This document shows, piece after piece, positions 17,444 through 25,682 of a stretch of DNA of 64,000 bases. The notes beneath the pieces were generated by a model that saw nothing but the letters and a program-made list of their open reading frames with translations, did no database searches and was not told the origin of the DNA. Numbering within the stretch: the first letter of the stretch is position 1; every line of letters begins with the position of its first letter. The stretch is taken from assembly GCA_963744105.1 (NCBI GenBank), contig CAVUSJ010000004.1, positions 744,001-808,000 of the forward strand. Reading direction: 5' to 3'. The position numbers were made by a program, and so were the translations under genes. The stretch comes from DASUPK01 sp963744105 (GTDB lineage Bacteria; Actinomycetota; Thermoleophilia; Solirubrobacterales; 70-9).

Positions 17444-17654
17444 GTACTACCTCTTCGGCATCGCCGGGCTGCTCTCGGTATCAGTCTTCATCGGGCTGAT
17501 CCTCGCGCCGGCCCTCGGCTCCTACGGCCGCGCCTGGGAGAAGCTCGTGGCCGGCTTCCTCTCGCTCTTCGTGCTCGCGGCGCTCGTGCTGGTCGGGCTC
17601 GTGCTGGGGGTCGTGATCTTCCTCAACTGGGACAAGATCTCGACCTGGATCTAG
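17391..17654 (+). CDS. Small two-helix membrane protein
   Basis: An 87-residue protein with two predicted membrane helices (about 20-40 and 52-78) separated by a short polar loop (GSYGRAWEK). It overlaps the end of the DedA-PAP2 gene by 53 bases in another frame. Its Leu/Val/Gly composition and a sensible ATG make it more convincing than a shadow frame. No family recognised; it could be a small partner of the fusion protein. Confidence 0.6.
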   Translation: MNGPLSSILAPVLALGTEYYLFGIAGLLSVSVFIGLILAPALGSYGRAWEKLVAGFLSLFVLAALVLVGLVLGVVIFLNWDKISTWI

Positions 17655-17675
17655 GGGGCGCAAGGCCGCTCCACC

Positions 17676-17750
17676 TTGGAGCGAAGGGCGAAGCCCGTAG
17701 CGACTTGTGAACGGCGGCCGCAAGCGCCCCCGCCTGATGGCGAAGCCGTC
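17676..17750 (+). repeat. Copy A of a dispersed structured repeat (about 75 bp)
   Basis: This stretch matches, in inverted orientation, positions 53791-53866. Shared blocks include TTGGAGCG, AGGGCG/AGCCCG, AGCGACTT and an 18-base identical end (CCTGATGGCGAAGCCGTC). It contains the hairpins GGGC-GAA-GCCC, GGCG/CGCC, and GATGGC-GAA-GCCGTC (one G-T pair). An outer GGGGGCGC/GCGCCCCC pair (17654-17661 with 17724-17731) encloses most of it. It fills the gap between the small membrane protein and the PucR gene. Confidence 0.8.
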
Positions 17751-17761
17751 AAAATGTCTAG

Positions 17762-19000
17762 ATGAACGCCAAGGAGACTTCACGCGAGCGACATGCCGAC
17801 CCCGGCAGCCTCGAGGAGCTCTCGGCCGCAATCGAGGCCGGGGCGGGCATGCCGGCCGTCGCCCGCGCCGCCGGCCGGGCGCTTGACGCGAGCGTTGCAC
17901 TGATCGACCGCGCCAGCAACGTGCTTGCGGTCGCCGCCGCCTCGCCCGACGAGGAGCGCAAGCTGCTCGCCGGCGGCAGCGGGGTGGAGACCGTTGACCT
18001 GCGCGTCGCCGACAGCTCCGTCGGTGAGCTGCGCTGGCGCTCTCGGGGCGACGACGAGCCCGATGCGGCGCTGATGCGGATGGTCGCCACGCTGGTGGGA
18101 CTCGAGCTCGAGCGCTCCCGCTCGCCGGAGTGGGCGACCGAGGAGGCGGCAGCAGACTTCGTCCGCGCCCTGCTGGGCCGGAAGATCACCGACCGCGGCG
18201 ACATCGGGGCATGGGCGGCCGAGCTCGGCACCGACCTGGGAAGCGGGGCCGGAGTCCTGATCGCTCGCGCGATTCCACACGTGACGCAGACGGGGGAATG
18301 GCGTGCCCGGGTGCTGGCGATCGCCCTTCGCGCGGTCCGGGCGATCAGCCCTGGGGCGCTCGGCGCCGAGGGCAACCAGGATGCCGAGGGGGCGGAGGTG
18401 ATCGCGCTCGTCCCGGCCGACGAGGAAACGAGGCTCGCCCGCGCGGCCGAGGCCCTCGCCAGGGAGCTCGAGGCGGGCCTCAGCGGCTTCACGGTGAGCG
18501 TCTCGCAGAGCCGCGTCGCCCTGGACCCGGTCGACCTCTATCGCGCCGGCCAGGAGGCGCTCCTGGCGGCCAACGTGGGGGAGGCGGAGGGCAACCGGCT
18601 GCTCGCCTTCGAGCACACGGGCGCCTACCGCCTGCTCCTGCCGGCGATGAGCGAGGACCCGGCCGAGCTGGAGCGGTTCTACTCGGAGACGGTCGAGCCG
18701 CTGGTCGCCTACGACGAGCAGTACGAGACCGATTTGGTCACGACCGTCGAGGCCTATCTCGAGAACGACGGAAACGTCGCCGCCACGGCCCAGCAGCTCT
18801 ACACCCACCGGCACACCATCCGCTACCGGCTCGAGCGGGCCCGCGAGCTCTGCGGGCACGACGTCACCTCGACCGAGGGACGCGAGAAGCTCGGCCTCGG
18901 GCTGAAGGCGATGCGGGTGCTCGGCATCGCCTCTCCGACGGGCCCGGCGGGCGAGCCGGGCACTGAGGCGGGCCGGGTCCCGCCGGCCGAGGCCGACTAG
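17762..19000 (+). CDS. PucR/CdaR-family transcriptional regulator
   Basis: This 412-residue protein ends with the PucR-type helix-turn-helix (VAATAQQLYTHRHTIRYRLE, about residues 338-357) used by purine-catabolism and sugar-diacid regulators. The N-terminal 130 residues look like a GAF-type sensor, and the middle resembles the GGDEF-like domain of this family. The effector is unknown. Its 3' end overlaps the convergent GH15 gene by 4 bases. The structured repeat sits directly before it. Confidence 0.88.
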   Translation: MNAKETSRERHADPGSLEELSAAIEAGAGMPAVARAAGRALDASVALIDRASNVLAVAAASPDEERKLLAGGSGVETVDLRVADSSVGELRWRSRGDDEPDAALMRMVATLVGLELERSRSPEWATEEAAADFVRALLGRKITDRGDIGAWAAELGTDLGSGAGVLIARAIPHVTQTGEWRARVLAIALRAVRAISPGALGAEGNQDAEGAEVIALVPADEETRLARAAEALARELEAGLSGFTVSVSQSRVALDPVDLYRAGQEALLAANVGEAEGNRLLAFEHTGAYRLLLPAMSEDPAELERFYSETVEPLVAYDEQYETDLVTTVEAYLENDGNVAATAQQLYTHRHTIRYRLERARELCGHDVTSTEGREKLGLGLKAMRVLGIASPTGPAGEPGTEAGRVPPAEAD

Positions 19001-20916
19001 CTCCCGGTCTGCTGCGAGATCATCTCGCTGAGCACCGCCGTGACCTGGCGGTCCCCCGAAGCGCGGTCGTCGGAGATCACGTGGCTGACCGCGTTGACCA
19101 GGGCCAGGTGGGTGAACGCCTGCGGGAAGTTCCCCCAGTGTCGGCCGGTCTTGGCGTCGAGCTCCTCCGCGTAGAGGCCGAGCGGGCCCGCAATCGAGAG
19201 CAGCTTCTCGCACATCTCCCGGGCGCGCTGGCGCTCCCCGATCTCGGAGAGGGCTGAGACCAGCCAGAAGGAGCAGATCAGGAAGCTCGCCTCCTCGCCG
19301 TGCAGGCCGTCGTCGGTGTCCTCGACGCGATAGCGGAGCACCAGTCCATGTTCGGTCAGCTCCTCGGAGATCGCCTTGACCGTGTTGACGACCCGCTCGT
19401 CGTCTGGCGGCAGGAAGCGAACCAGCGGGACGAGCAGGGTGGAGGCGTCGAGCGCGTCGGTCCCGTAGTGCTGGCGGAAGACGCCGCGTTCGGAGACGCC
19501 GTTCTCGAGGATGTCGTCACGGATCTGCTTCGAGACCTCGCTCCAGCGCGCCAGCCGGTCCGCGTCGCCGATCCGGTCGGCGAGGCGGCAGCCGCGATCC
19601 AGCGCGACCCAGCACATCAGCTTGGAGGAGACGTAGTGCTTGGGGTCCCCGCGCGCCTCCCAGATCCCCTGGTCGGGCTTCTGCCAGACCGCGATCGCCG
19701 ACTCGACCTGGCGGCAGAGCGCCTCCCAGAGCTCGTGCGGCAGATGGTCCTGGACCTTGGCGTGGATGTAGACCGAGTCGAGCAGCGCTCCGTAGACGTC
19801 GTTCTGGCGCTGGTTGTACGCGCCGTTCCCGATGCGAACCGGCTGGGCGCCCTCGTAGCCGCTCAGGTGGTCGAGGGTCGTCTCCGTCAGGTCCCGCTTG
19901 CCGTCGATCCCGTACATGATCTGCAGGCCGGGATGCCCGTCATCGAGGCTCTCCCGGTAGACGTCCGCGAGCCAGCCCATGAAGTCGGTCGCCTCGTAGT
20001 CGAACGAGAGCGTGTGCATGCCCCAGAGCGCGAAGGTCGCGTCGCGGATCCAGGTGTAGCGGTAGTCCCAGTTGCGCTCGCCGCCGGGCGTCTCGGGCAG
20101 GGAGGTCGTGAGGGCGGCGATCAGCGCGCCGGTGGGCGAGTAGGTCAGGCCCTTGAGGACAAGGGCCGAGCGCTGCAGGAAGTCGCGCCAGGGGTGGTCG
20201 GGGAAGCTGCCGCCCTCGAGCCATCGGCGCCAGTAGTCGATCGTGCGCTGCAGGCGCTGCTCGCACTCCTCGGCCGAGCTCGGCGGTACCGGCGCCGGAC
20301 CCCAGCTGATCGCGCTGTAGCGGACCTCGCCCATCTTCATCCGGTGCCGGGCGCGCGCATCGGTGCCGTCGACACCGATGGGGAGGTCCCCGGTCAGGAT
20401 CAGGTGGACGTTCTTGTGCTTGACCTCGGCGTCGGTCCCGGCGTCGCCGCGCCGGTGCCAGTCGAGGCGCGTGGCTCCGTAGTCGAAGGCCGGCTGGCAG
20501 ATCATCTCGATGTCGACCTCGCCCTGCAGGCACTCGATCTGCCGGATCAGGACGTGCTCCGCCTCGTCGTCCGGCGGCGGCCGTCGGTGCGGCTCGAAGT
20601 CGTTGTCCTGGCGCCAGTCGCCGAGCGTGAGCCCATCGCGGATGACGACCCAGCCGGAGCCGGTCATCCAGGTCGTCTCGAGGACGTTGGTGCCGGGGAT
20701 GTAGCGGCGGCTGACGGGCGCGATCAGCCCGGGCGGGCCGACCCGCCAGAACCCGGCGCTGCGGTCGAGCAGTGAGCCGAAGACGCTCTCGGAGTCGAAG
20801 CGGGGGAGACAGAGCCATTCCACCGACCCCTCGGGCGAGACCAGGGCGCCGGTGTGGCAGTCCGAGAGGAATCCGTACCAGGAGATTCGCGGGAAGCGCG
20901 ACTGGAGCGAGGGCAT
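18997..20916 (-). CDS. Glycoside hydrolase family 15 protein, glucoamylase/trehalase-like
   Basis: The 639-residue protein carries a GH15 (alpha/alpha)6 catalytic domain after an N-terminal beta-sandwich. Family hallmarks are FLSDCHTGALVSPEGSVEWL, GGERNWDYRYTWIRDA, PDQGIWE (probable general acid) and EEASFLICSFWLVSAL (probable general base). Actinobacterial members are often trehalases; trehalose or maltodextrin is the most likely substrate. There is no signal peptide, so it acts in the cytoplasm. The SRPBCC gene is upstream on the same strand (31-base gap). Confidence 0.93.
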   Translation of the reverse strand: MPSLQSRFPRISWYGFLSDCHTGALVSPEGSVEWLCLPRFDSESVFGSLLDRSAGFWRVGPPGLIAPVSRRYIPGTNVLETTWMTGSGWVVIRDGLTLGDWRQDNDFEPHRRPPPDDEAEHVLIRQIECLQGEVDIEMICQPAFDYGATRLDWHRRGDAGTDAEVKHKNVHLILTGDLPIGVDGTDARARHRMKMGEVRYSAISWGPAPVPPSSAEECEQRLQRTIDYWRRWLEGGSFPDHPWRDFLQRSALVLKGLTYSPTGALIAALTTSLPETPGGERNWDYRYTWIRDATFALWGMHTLSFDYEATDFMGWLADVYRESLDDGHPGLQIMYGIDGKRDLTETTLDHLSGYEGAQPVRIGNGAYNQRQNDVYGALLDSVYIHAKVQDHLPHELWEALCRQVESAIAVWQKPDQGIWEARGDPKHYVSSKLMCWVALDRGCRLADRIGDADRLARWSEVSKQIRDDILENGVSERGVFRQHYGTDALDASTLLVPLVRFLPPDDERVVNTVKAISEELTEHGLVLRYRVEDTDDGLHGEEASFLICSFWLVSALSEIGERQRAREMCEKLLSIAGPLGLYAEELDAKTGRHWGNFPQAFTHLALVNAVSHVISDDRASGDRQVTAVLSEMISQQTGS

Positions 20917-20947
20917 GCCCCGCAGAGACTATTCAGCCGGGTAGGCG

Positions 20948-21406
20948 TTACCTGGCTCGAGCGTAGGGCTCGAGACCCTGCTTCGCCCTCGCCGCCGACC
21001 AGTTGTGGTTCCAGCGGAAGATCGGCCGCATGATCGGCGTCAGGTAGCGGAGGAAGGGGCGGTCGGCGTGGACGATCCAGTCGAAGCGAACGTGGATCCC
21101 GCCGTCGCCGTTCGGGGTCAGCGTCCACTTGCCGGTGCCGGTCAGGTCGCCGATCACCTCGACCTGGAAGTGGTTCGGCGGATCGAAGGCGACGATCTTC
21201 GATGTGGTCCTGAGCGTGTAGGGGAGCTTGCCCTTGAAGTGCTGCTTGGTGGTGACGCCCTCGCCGGGCGCCTCCTCACCCTCGACGTCGATGTAGACGG
21301 GCTTCCACCACTCGGGATAGGTGCGGGCGTCCGCGAGGGCCTCGAACACCGCTTCCTGCGGTGCGTCGACGTCCCATTCGTCCAGGAACACATACTCCTT
21401 GGTCAT
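20948..21406 (-). CDS. SRPBCC (START/polyketide cyclase-like) family protein
   Basis: A 152-residue SRPBCC-fold protein (YVFLDEWDVDAPQEAVFEAL, then TYPEWWKPVY near residue 30) of the helix-grip superfamily that binds hydrophobic ligands. I chose ATG 21406 because GGAGGAG precedes it by a few bases; the longer frame upstream is not protein-like. C-terminal residues (TPIMRPIFRWNHNWSAARAK) match the polyketide cyclase/dehydrase subgroup. Ligand unknown. Confidence 0.85.
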   Translation of the reverse strand: MTKEYVFLDEWDVDAPQEAVFEALADARTYPEWWKPVYIDVEGEEAPGEGVTTKQHFKGKLPYTLRTTSKIVAFDPPNHFQVEVIGDLTGTGKWTLTPNGDGGIHVRFDWIVHADRPFLRYLTPIMRPIFRWNHNWSAARAKQGLEPYARAR

Positions 21407-21490
21407 CTCTCCTCCAGGGTCGGGGCAGTGCAGGTGATTCGTCAACGACCCTCTCATGGATCAGAGACGCGGCCTAGACTCAGCCTTCGA

Positions 21491-21561
21491 TCCCGGGTGG
21501 TGTAGCGCTAGCACTCCAGGTTTTGGTCCTGGCAGCCGAGGTTGGAATCCTCGCCCGGGAG
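21491..21561 (+). tRNA. tRNA-Gln (anticodon TTG)
   Basis: A full cloverleaf of 71 bases fits: acceptor TCCCGGG/CCCGGGA, D stem GTGT/GCAC, anticodon stem CCAGG/CCTGG with loop TTTTGGT (anticodon TTG), T stem CGAGG/CCTCG with loop TTGGAAT, and discriminator G. CCA is not encoded. A TAGACT hexamer at 21475-21480 is a plausible -10 box. The neighbouring HNH gene suggests this tRNA marks a hotspot for insertion. Confidence 0.95.
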
Positions 21562-21649
21562 CTTTGGAAAGGGCGCGCCCCGTGTGCGCTCTTTCACTTC
21601 AGGGGCGAAGACCCTGGTTTTTCCCGACCGATTACGTCCGGTTCGATTG

Positions 21650-21663
21650 CGAACATATGTTCG
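21650..21663. promoter_or_regulatory. Consensus LexA (SOS) box upstream of the HNH gene
   Basis: CGAACATATGTTCG is a perfect 14-base palindrome and matches exactly the Gram-positive/actinobacterial LexA consensus CGAAC-N4-GTTCG. It ends 7 bases before the GTG of the HNH endonuclease, where a bound repressor would block the promoter or initiation. This implies DNA-damage induction of that gene. Confidence 0.8.
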
Positions 21664-21670
21664 TAGTCAA

Positions 21671-22486
21671 GTGACGCCACGGTTCACAGAGGAGGAGGCA
21701 CGGAGGGCAATCGCCGAGTCAGCGTCTTGGGCTGAAGCATTGCGCCGGCTTGGGTACTGCCACACCGGCGCCAACCCGCGAACCTTGAGGAAATGGGCAC
21801 ACCGGTGGGGTATTGCGGTGGAGCACTTTGACCCAGACGCTGCGCGCATTGAGGCACTTCGTAGACACAACACGAAGGTCCCTCTGGCACAGGTTCTTGT
21901 TGAGGGTTCTATCTACAGTCGGAGCAATCTGAAGCGCCGCCTGTATGAGGAGGGACTCAAGAGGCAGCAGTGCGAACTGTGCGGGCAAGGCGAGCTCTGG
22001 TACGGCAAGCGAATCAGCTTGATCCTTGACCACATCAACGGCGTCCGCAACGACAACAGGATCGAGAATCTTCGGATCGTCTGTCCAAACTGCGCTGCGA
22101 CTCTGGAAACTCATTGCGGGGCGAACAAGCGAGGTTCGCCGAAGCTGCCCGCATTCCGCAGATGCGCTCTCTGCGATCGGAGATTTGCCCCGAAGTACTG
22201 GGACCATCGGTACTGCTCTCGAAGCTGCGGATCGCGAGCTTGTCAAGAGATCGGACTTCCTCAACCGAGTCGCAGGAGGGTCGAACGGCCAAACGGGACA
22301 CAACTCCTGAGAGAAGTGCACGCCGTGGGATATCGGGCTGTCGGCCGCAAGTACGGCGTCTCCGACAACGCAATCCGGAAATGGCTAAGGCAGTACGAGC
22401 GCGAACGCGCGGTGGCGGAGGGTAGCGACCCCAATGGCGTCCAGATTCCGCGACAGACCTGGCCGAACCGCAGGCGATCCGGGTAG
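21671..22486 (+). CDS. HNH endonuclease with C-terminal helix-turn-helix, SOS-box controlled
   Basis: This 271-residue protein has a zinc-HNH nuclease core (CELCGQ, then LILDHINGVRNDNRIENLR and IVCPNC). A second zinc-ribbon-like pair follows (RRCALCDRRF, RYCSRSC), then a C-terminal helix-turn-helix (YRAVGRKYGVSDNAIRKWLR). The N-terminal 60 residues look like another HTH (WAEALRRLGYCHTGANPRTL). This architecture is typical of free-standing homing-type or mobile HNH proteins. The gene is visibly less GC-rich than its neighbours and directly follows tRNA-Gln, suggesting transfer. GTG 21671 follows the LexA box; no strong ribosome site is visible. Confidence 0.85.
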   Translation: MTPRFTEEEARRAIAESASWAEALRRLGYCHTGANPRTLRKWAHRWGIAVEHFDPDAARIEALRRHNTKVPLAQVLVEGSIYSRSNLKRRLYEEGLKRQQCELCGQGELWYGKRISLILDHINGVRNDNRIENLRIVCPNCAATLETHCGANKRGSPKLPAFRRCALCDRRFAPKYWDHRYCSRSCGSRACQEIGLPQPSRRRVERPNGTQLLREVHAVGYRAVGRKYGVSDNAIRKWLRQYERERAVAEGSDPNGVQIPRQTWPNRRRSG

Positions 22487-22559
22487 CGGGCCGCCTGATG
22501 GCAGAAATCGTCCGTAATAGGTCATTGCAGACAGATGCCGATCCGGCCATGATTCACCC

Positions 22560-23561
22560 GTGGCCTCCACCAAGACCCCTCGGCGGATCGTCATCCTCGC
22601 CTTTCCCGGCGTGCAGCCGCTCGACCTGGTGGGCCCGGCCGAGGTTTTCGCCGGCGCCGACGCCCTGGCCGGCGGCGGCGCCTACACCGTCGAGGTGGTC
22701 GCCAAGGAGGCCGAGCCGATCGCCACCCGCTCTAGCGGCTACGGGATCGTTCCCAAGACGACCACCGCGCGATGCCGCGGCCCGATCGACACGCTGGTCG
22801 TGGCCGGCGGCTTCGGCGTCGCCAAGGCCGAGAGCGACGCGGCGCTGATCCGCTGGATCCGGAGCGCCGCCCGCCGCTCGCGGCGAGTGACCTCCGTCTG
22901 CTCCGGAGCCTTCCTCCTCGCGCGGGCCGGCCTGCTCGAGGGCCGGACCTGCACGACCCACTGGGCCTCGACCGCCGAGCTCGCCCGCCGCCATCCGGAG
23001 CTCACCGTCGATCCCAACCCGATCTTCGTTCGCGACGGGAACGTCTGGACCTCCGCCGGCGTCACCTCCGGGATGGATCTCTCCCTCGCCCTGGTGGAGG
23101 AGGACCTCGGCCGCGAGATCGCCGTCGAGATCGCCCGCTGGCTCGTCCTCTTCCTGCAGCGTCCCGGCGGCCAGGCCCAGTTCAGCACCCACCTGTCGGC
23201 GCAGCTCGCCGAGCGCCGCCCGCTGCGGGAGCTGCAGTCCTGGATCGCGGACAACCTCAACGCCGACCTTCGTGTGGAAGCGCTGGCCGAGCGCGCCGCG
23301 ATGAGCCCGCGCAACTTCGCCCGCTTCTTCCGCCGCGAGACCGGCTTGACCCCGGCCGCCTACGTCGAGGAGCTCCGCGTCGAGCGCGCCCGGCAGCTGC
23401 TCGAGGAGAGCGACGACCCGGTGGAACTGGTCTCGGCCCGCTGCGGCTTCGGCACGCCGGAGACGATGCGACGCGCCTTCTCGCGCCGTGTCGGCGTCGC
23501 GCCGGCCGCTTACCGCGGACGCTTCCGCACAGTCAACGACCCCGTGCCCGCGAGGGCCTGA
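22560..23561 (+). CDS. GlxA-type regulator: DJ-1/PfpI domain plus AraC DNA-binding domain
   Basis: The 333-residue protein has an N-terminal DJ-1/PfpI glutaminase-like domain with the nucleophile-elbow pattern SVCSGAFLLARAGLLEG, and a C-terminal AraC domain with two HTH motifs (ADLRVEALAERAAMSPRNFA and PVELVSARCGFGTPETMRRA). GlxA regulators control choline/betaine, arginine and related catabolic genes. The GTG start is at 22560. It precedes a second DJ-1/PfpI gene by 12 bases and likely forms an operon with it. Confidence 0.92.
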   Translation: MASTKTPRRIVILAFPGVQPLDLVGPAEVFAGADALAGGGAYTVEVVAKEAEPIATRSSGYGIVPKTTTARCRGPIDTLVVAGGFGVAKAESDAALIRWIRSAARRSRRVTSVCSGAFLLARAGLLEGRTCTTHWASTAELARRHPELTVDPNPIFVRDGNVWTSAGVTSGMDLSLALVEEDLGREIAVEIARWLVLFLQRPGGQAQFSTHLSAQLAERRPLRELQSWIADNLNADLRVEALAERAAMSPRNFARFFRRETGLTPAAYVEELRVERARQLLEESDDPVELVSARCGFGTPETMRRAFSRRVGVAPAAYRGRFRTVNDPVPARA

Positions 23562-23573
23562 GAGGAGAACCCG

Positions 23574-24221
23574 ATGCAGATCGCCTACCTGCTCTACGAC
23601 CGCTTCACCGCCCTCGACATCACCGGCCCGCACGACGTCTTCAACTCGGTACCCGGCAACGAGGCGGTCTTCGTCGCCGAGAAGGCCGGGCCGATCCGCA
23701 ACGAGTCGGACACGCTCTCCCTGGTCGCGGACGCCTCACTGGAGGAGGTGACGAGCCCCGACATCGTGGTGGTCCCCGGCGGCTTCGGCAACAGGATGCT
23801 GCTCGACCACGAGCCGCTGCACGAGTGGATCCGCGGCGTGCACGAGACGAGCACGTGGACGACCTCCGTCTGCACCGGATCGTTGCTGCTCGCCGCCGCC
23901 GGGCTGCTCGACGGCGCTCCCGCGACCACCCACTGGCTGGCGCGCGACGTGCTCGCCGCACTCGGTGCCAACCCGGTGCCCGACCGCGTCGTCGAGCACG
24001 GCAAGATCGTCACCGCGGCCGGCGTCTCGTCCGGGATCGACATGGCCCTCACCCTCGTCACCAAGATCAACGGCCCCGAGGTGGCCCAGGCGGTCCAGCT
24101 GGGGATCGAGTACGACCCGCAGCCACCGCACGACGCGGGCGCGCCCGAGAAGGCCCCGCCCGAGATCGTCGAGCTGGTCACGGCCGCGTTTCAGGCACAG
24201 GAGGCGGCACCCACCGGGTAG
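23574..24221 (+). CDS. DJ-1/PfpI family protein
   Basis: A 215-residue DJ-1/PfpI superfamily protein resembling the sensor half of GlxA regulators but without a DNA-binding domain. It contains the elbow TSVCTGSLLLAAAGLLDG and the THW motif that follows. Members include isonitrile hydratases and glyoxalase III-like enzymes. AGAGGAG sits about 6 bases before ATG 23574. Together with the preceding regulator it may be a sensor-enzyme pair for one small molecule. Confidence 0.88.
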   Translation: MQIAYLLYDRFTALDITGPHDVFNSVPGNEAVFVAEKAGPIRNESDTLSLVADASLEEVTSPDIVVVPGGFGNRMLLDHEPLHEWIRGVHETSTWTTSVCTGSLLLAAAGLLDGAPATTHWLARDVLAALGANPVPDRVVEHGKIVTAAGVSSGIDMALTLVTKINGPEVAQAVQLGIEYDPQPPHDAGAPEKAPPEIVELVTAAFQAQEAAPTG

Positions 24222-24281
24222 TGCTTCCCAGGTGGCGCCGCCCGGCCGTGCCGGCGGTGTCCCTGCAACTACGATTCCGCT

Positions 24282-25682
24282 GTGAATCCCCCGGCCACCA
24301 CGGCGCTGATCATGGCCGCTGGGCAGGGCACACGGATGCGTTCGGCCGTGCCCAAGGTCCTGCACGAGGTCTGCGGGCGACCGATGATCGCCTGGCCCGT
24401 CCTCGCCGCCCGTGAGGCCGGCGCCGGCCGGATCTGCCTGATCGTCTCCCCGGATCACGATCTGTCCTCCGTGTTGCCCGAGGGAACCGAGACGGTCACG
24501 CAGCCCGTGGCAGACGGCACGGGCGGAGCGCTGCGAGCCGCCGCCGACGTCGTCCGCGACTCGGACACGGTTCTGGTCCTCTCCGGCGACACGCCGCTGC
24601 TCAGCGCCGAGGAGATAGGCGGCCTGCTCGCCGCCCACGCCGAGGCCGGCGCGGCTGCGACGATGATGACCACCGAGCTCGAGGACCCGGGCACCTTCGG
24701 CCGCGTGATCCGTACGGCGGAGGGCGACGTCGAGAAGATCGTCGAAGCCAAGAAGCCCGGCGACGCCTCCGAGGAGGAGCTCCGGGTGAAGGAGGTGAAC
24801 GCGGGCACCTACGCCTTCTCCGGCCCGGCCCTGACCCAGGCGCTCGATGGCCTCACCAACGACAACGCCCAGGGCGAGTACTACCTACCGGACGTGCTGC
24901 CGCTGATCCGCGAGCAGGGCGGCAGGGTGATCGCCCACCTGGTCGGGGACCCTTCCGTCAACCTCGGGATCAACGACCGCGCCGACCTCGCCCGCGTCAC
25001 CGAGGAGGCCCGCCGCAGGATCAACCTGGCCCACATGCGCGCCGGAGTGACGATCGAGGACCCGGGGTCGACCTGGATCGACGCCGACGTGCGGATCGAG
25101 CCCGATGCGACGATTCTCCCCGGCACCTTCCTGCGCGGCGAGACGGCAATCGGGTCCGGCAGCACCGTGGGCCCGATGACGACGCTGATCGACTCGGTGG
25201 TCGGCGAGCGCGCCACCGTCATCCACTCTTACCTGACCGCCTGCGAGGTGGGCGACGACGCCAAGGTCGGTCCGTTCAGCTACCTGCGACCGGACGCCCG
25301 CATCGGCGAGGGCGCCAAGGCCGGCACCTTCGTCGAGATCAAGAACTCGGAGATCGGACCGGGCGCGAAGGTGCCCCACCTCTCCTACATCGGCGACGCC
25401 GAGGTGGGGGAGGGAGCCAACCTCGGGGCCACCACCGTGACCGCGAACTACGACGGGCGAAACAAATATCGCACCAAGATCGGGAAGAACGTTCATACCG
25501 GGGTTGACACCACGTTCGTCGCTCCCGTAGAAGTCGGCGACGACGCATACACTGGGGCCGGGTCGGTCATCACCGACGACATTCCTCCCGGTGCGTTGGG
25601 AATCTCGAGGGAAGACCAGAAGAACGTCAAGGGCTACGCGGCGAAGAAGGACAAGGAATCGAGCGAGGGAGAAGACTCGTGA
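24282..25682 (+). CDS. glmU: Bifunctional UDP-GlcNAc pyrophosphorylase / GlcN-1-P acetyltransferase
   Basis: The 466-residue enzyme makes UDP-GlcNAc for the cell wall. Its N-terminal nucleotidyltransferase begins LIMAAGQGTRMRSAVPKVLH. The C-terminal half is a left-handed beta-helix with hexapeptide repeats (residues about 245-440), including the acetyltransferase-site segment NLGATTVTANYDGRNKYRTK. The GTG start is at 24282. It overlaps prs by 4 bases (GTGA), the conserved glmU-prs pair. Confidence 0.97.
   Translation: MNPPATTALIMAAGQGTRMRSAVPKVLHEVCGRPMIAWPVLAAREAGAGRICLIVSPDHDLSSVLPEGTETVTQPVADGTGGALRAAADVVRDSDTVLVLSGDTPLLSAEEIGGLLAAHAEAGAAATMMTTELEDPGTFGRVIRTAEGDVEKIVEAKKPGDASEEELRVKEVNAGTYAFSGPALTQALDGLTNDNAQGEYYLPDVLPLIREQGGRVIAHLVGDPSVNLGINDRADLARVTEEARRRINLAHMRAGVTIEDPGSTWIDADVRIEPDATILPGTFLRGETAIGSGSTVGPMTTLIDSVVGERATVIHSYLTACEVGDDAKVGPFSYLRPDARIGEGAKAGTFVEIKNSEIGPGAKVPHLSYIGDAEVGEGANLGATTVTANYDGRNKYRTKIGKNVHTGVDTTFVAPVEVGDDAYTGAGSVITDDIPPGALGISREDQKNVKGYAAKKDKESSEGEDS

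Noticed and set aside
22492..22510. A possible third copy of the structured repeat (CCGCCTGATGGC followed by AGAAATCGTC)
   Set aside because: Only the last 12 bases match exactly; the hairpin is broken and no other block of the repeat is nearby.
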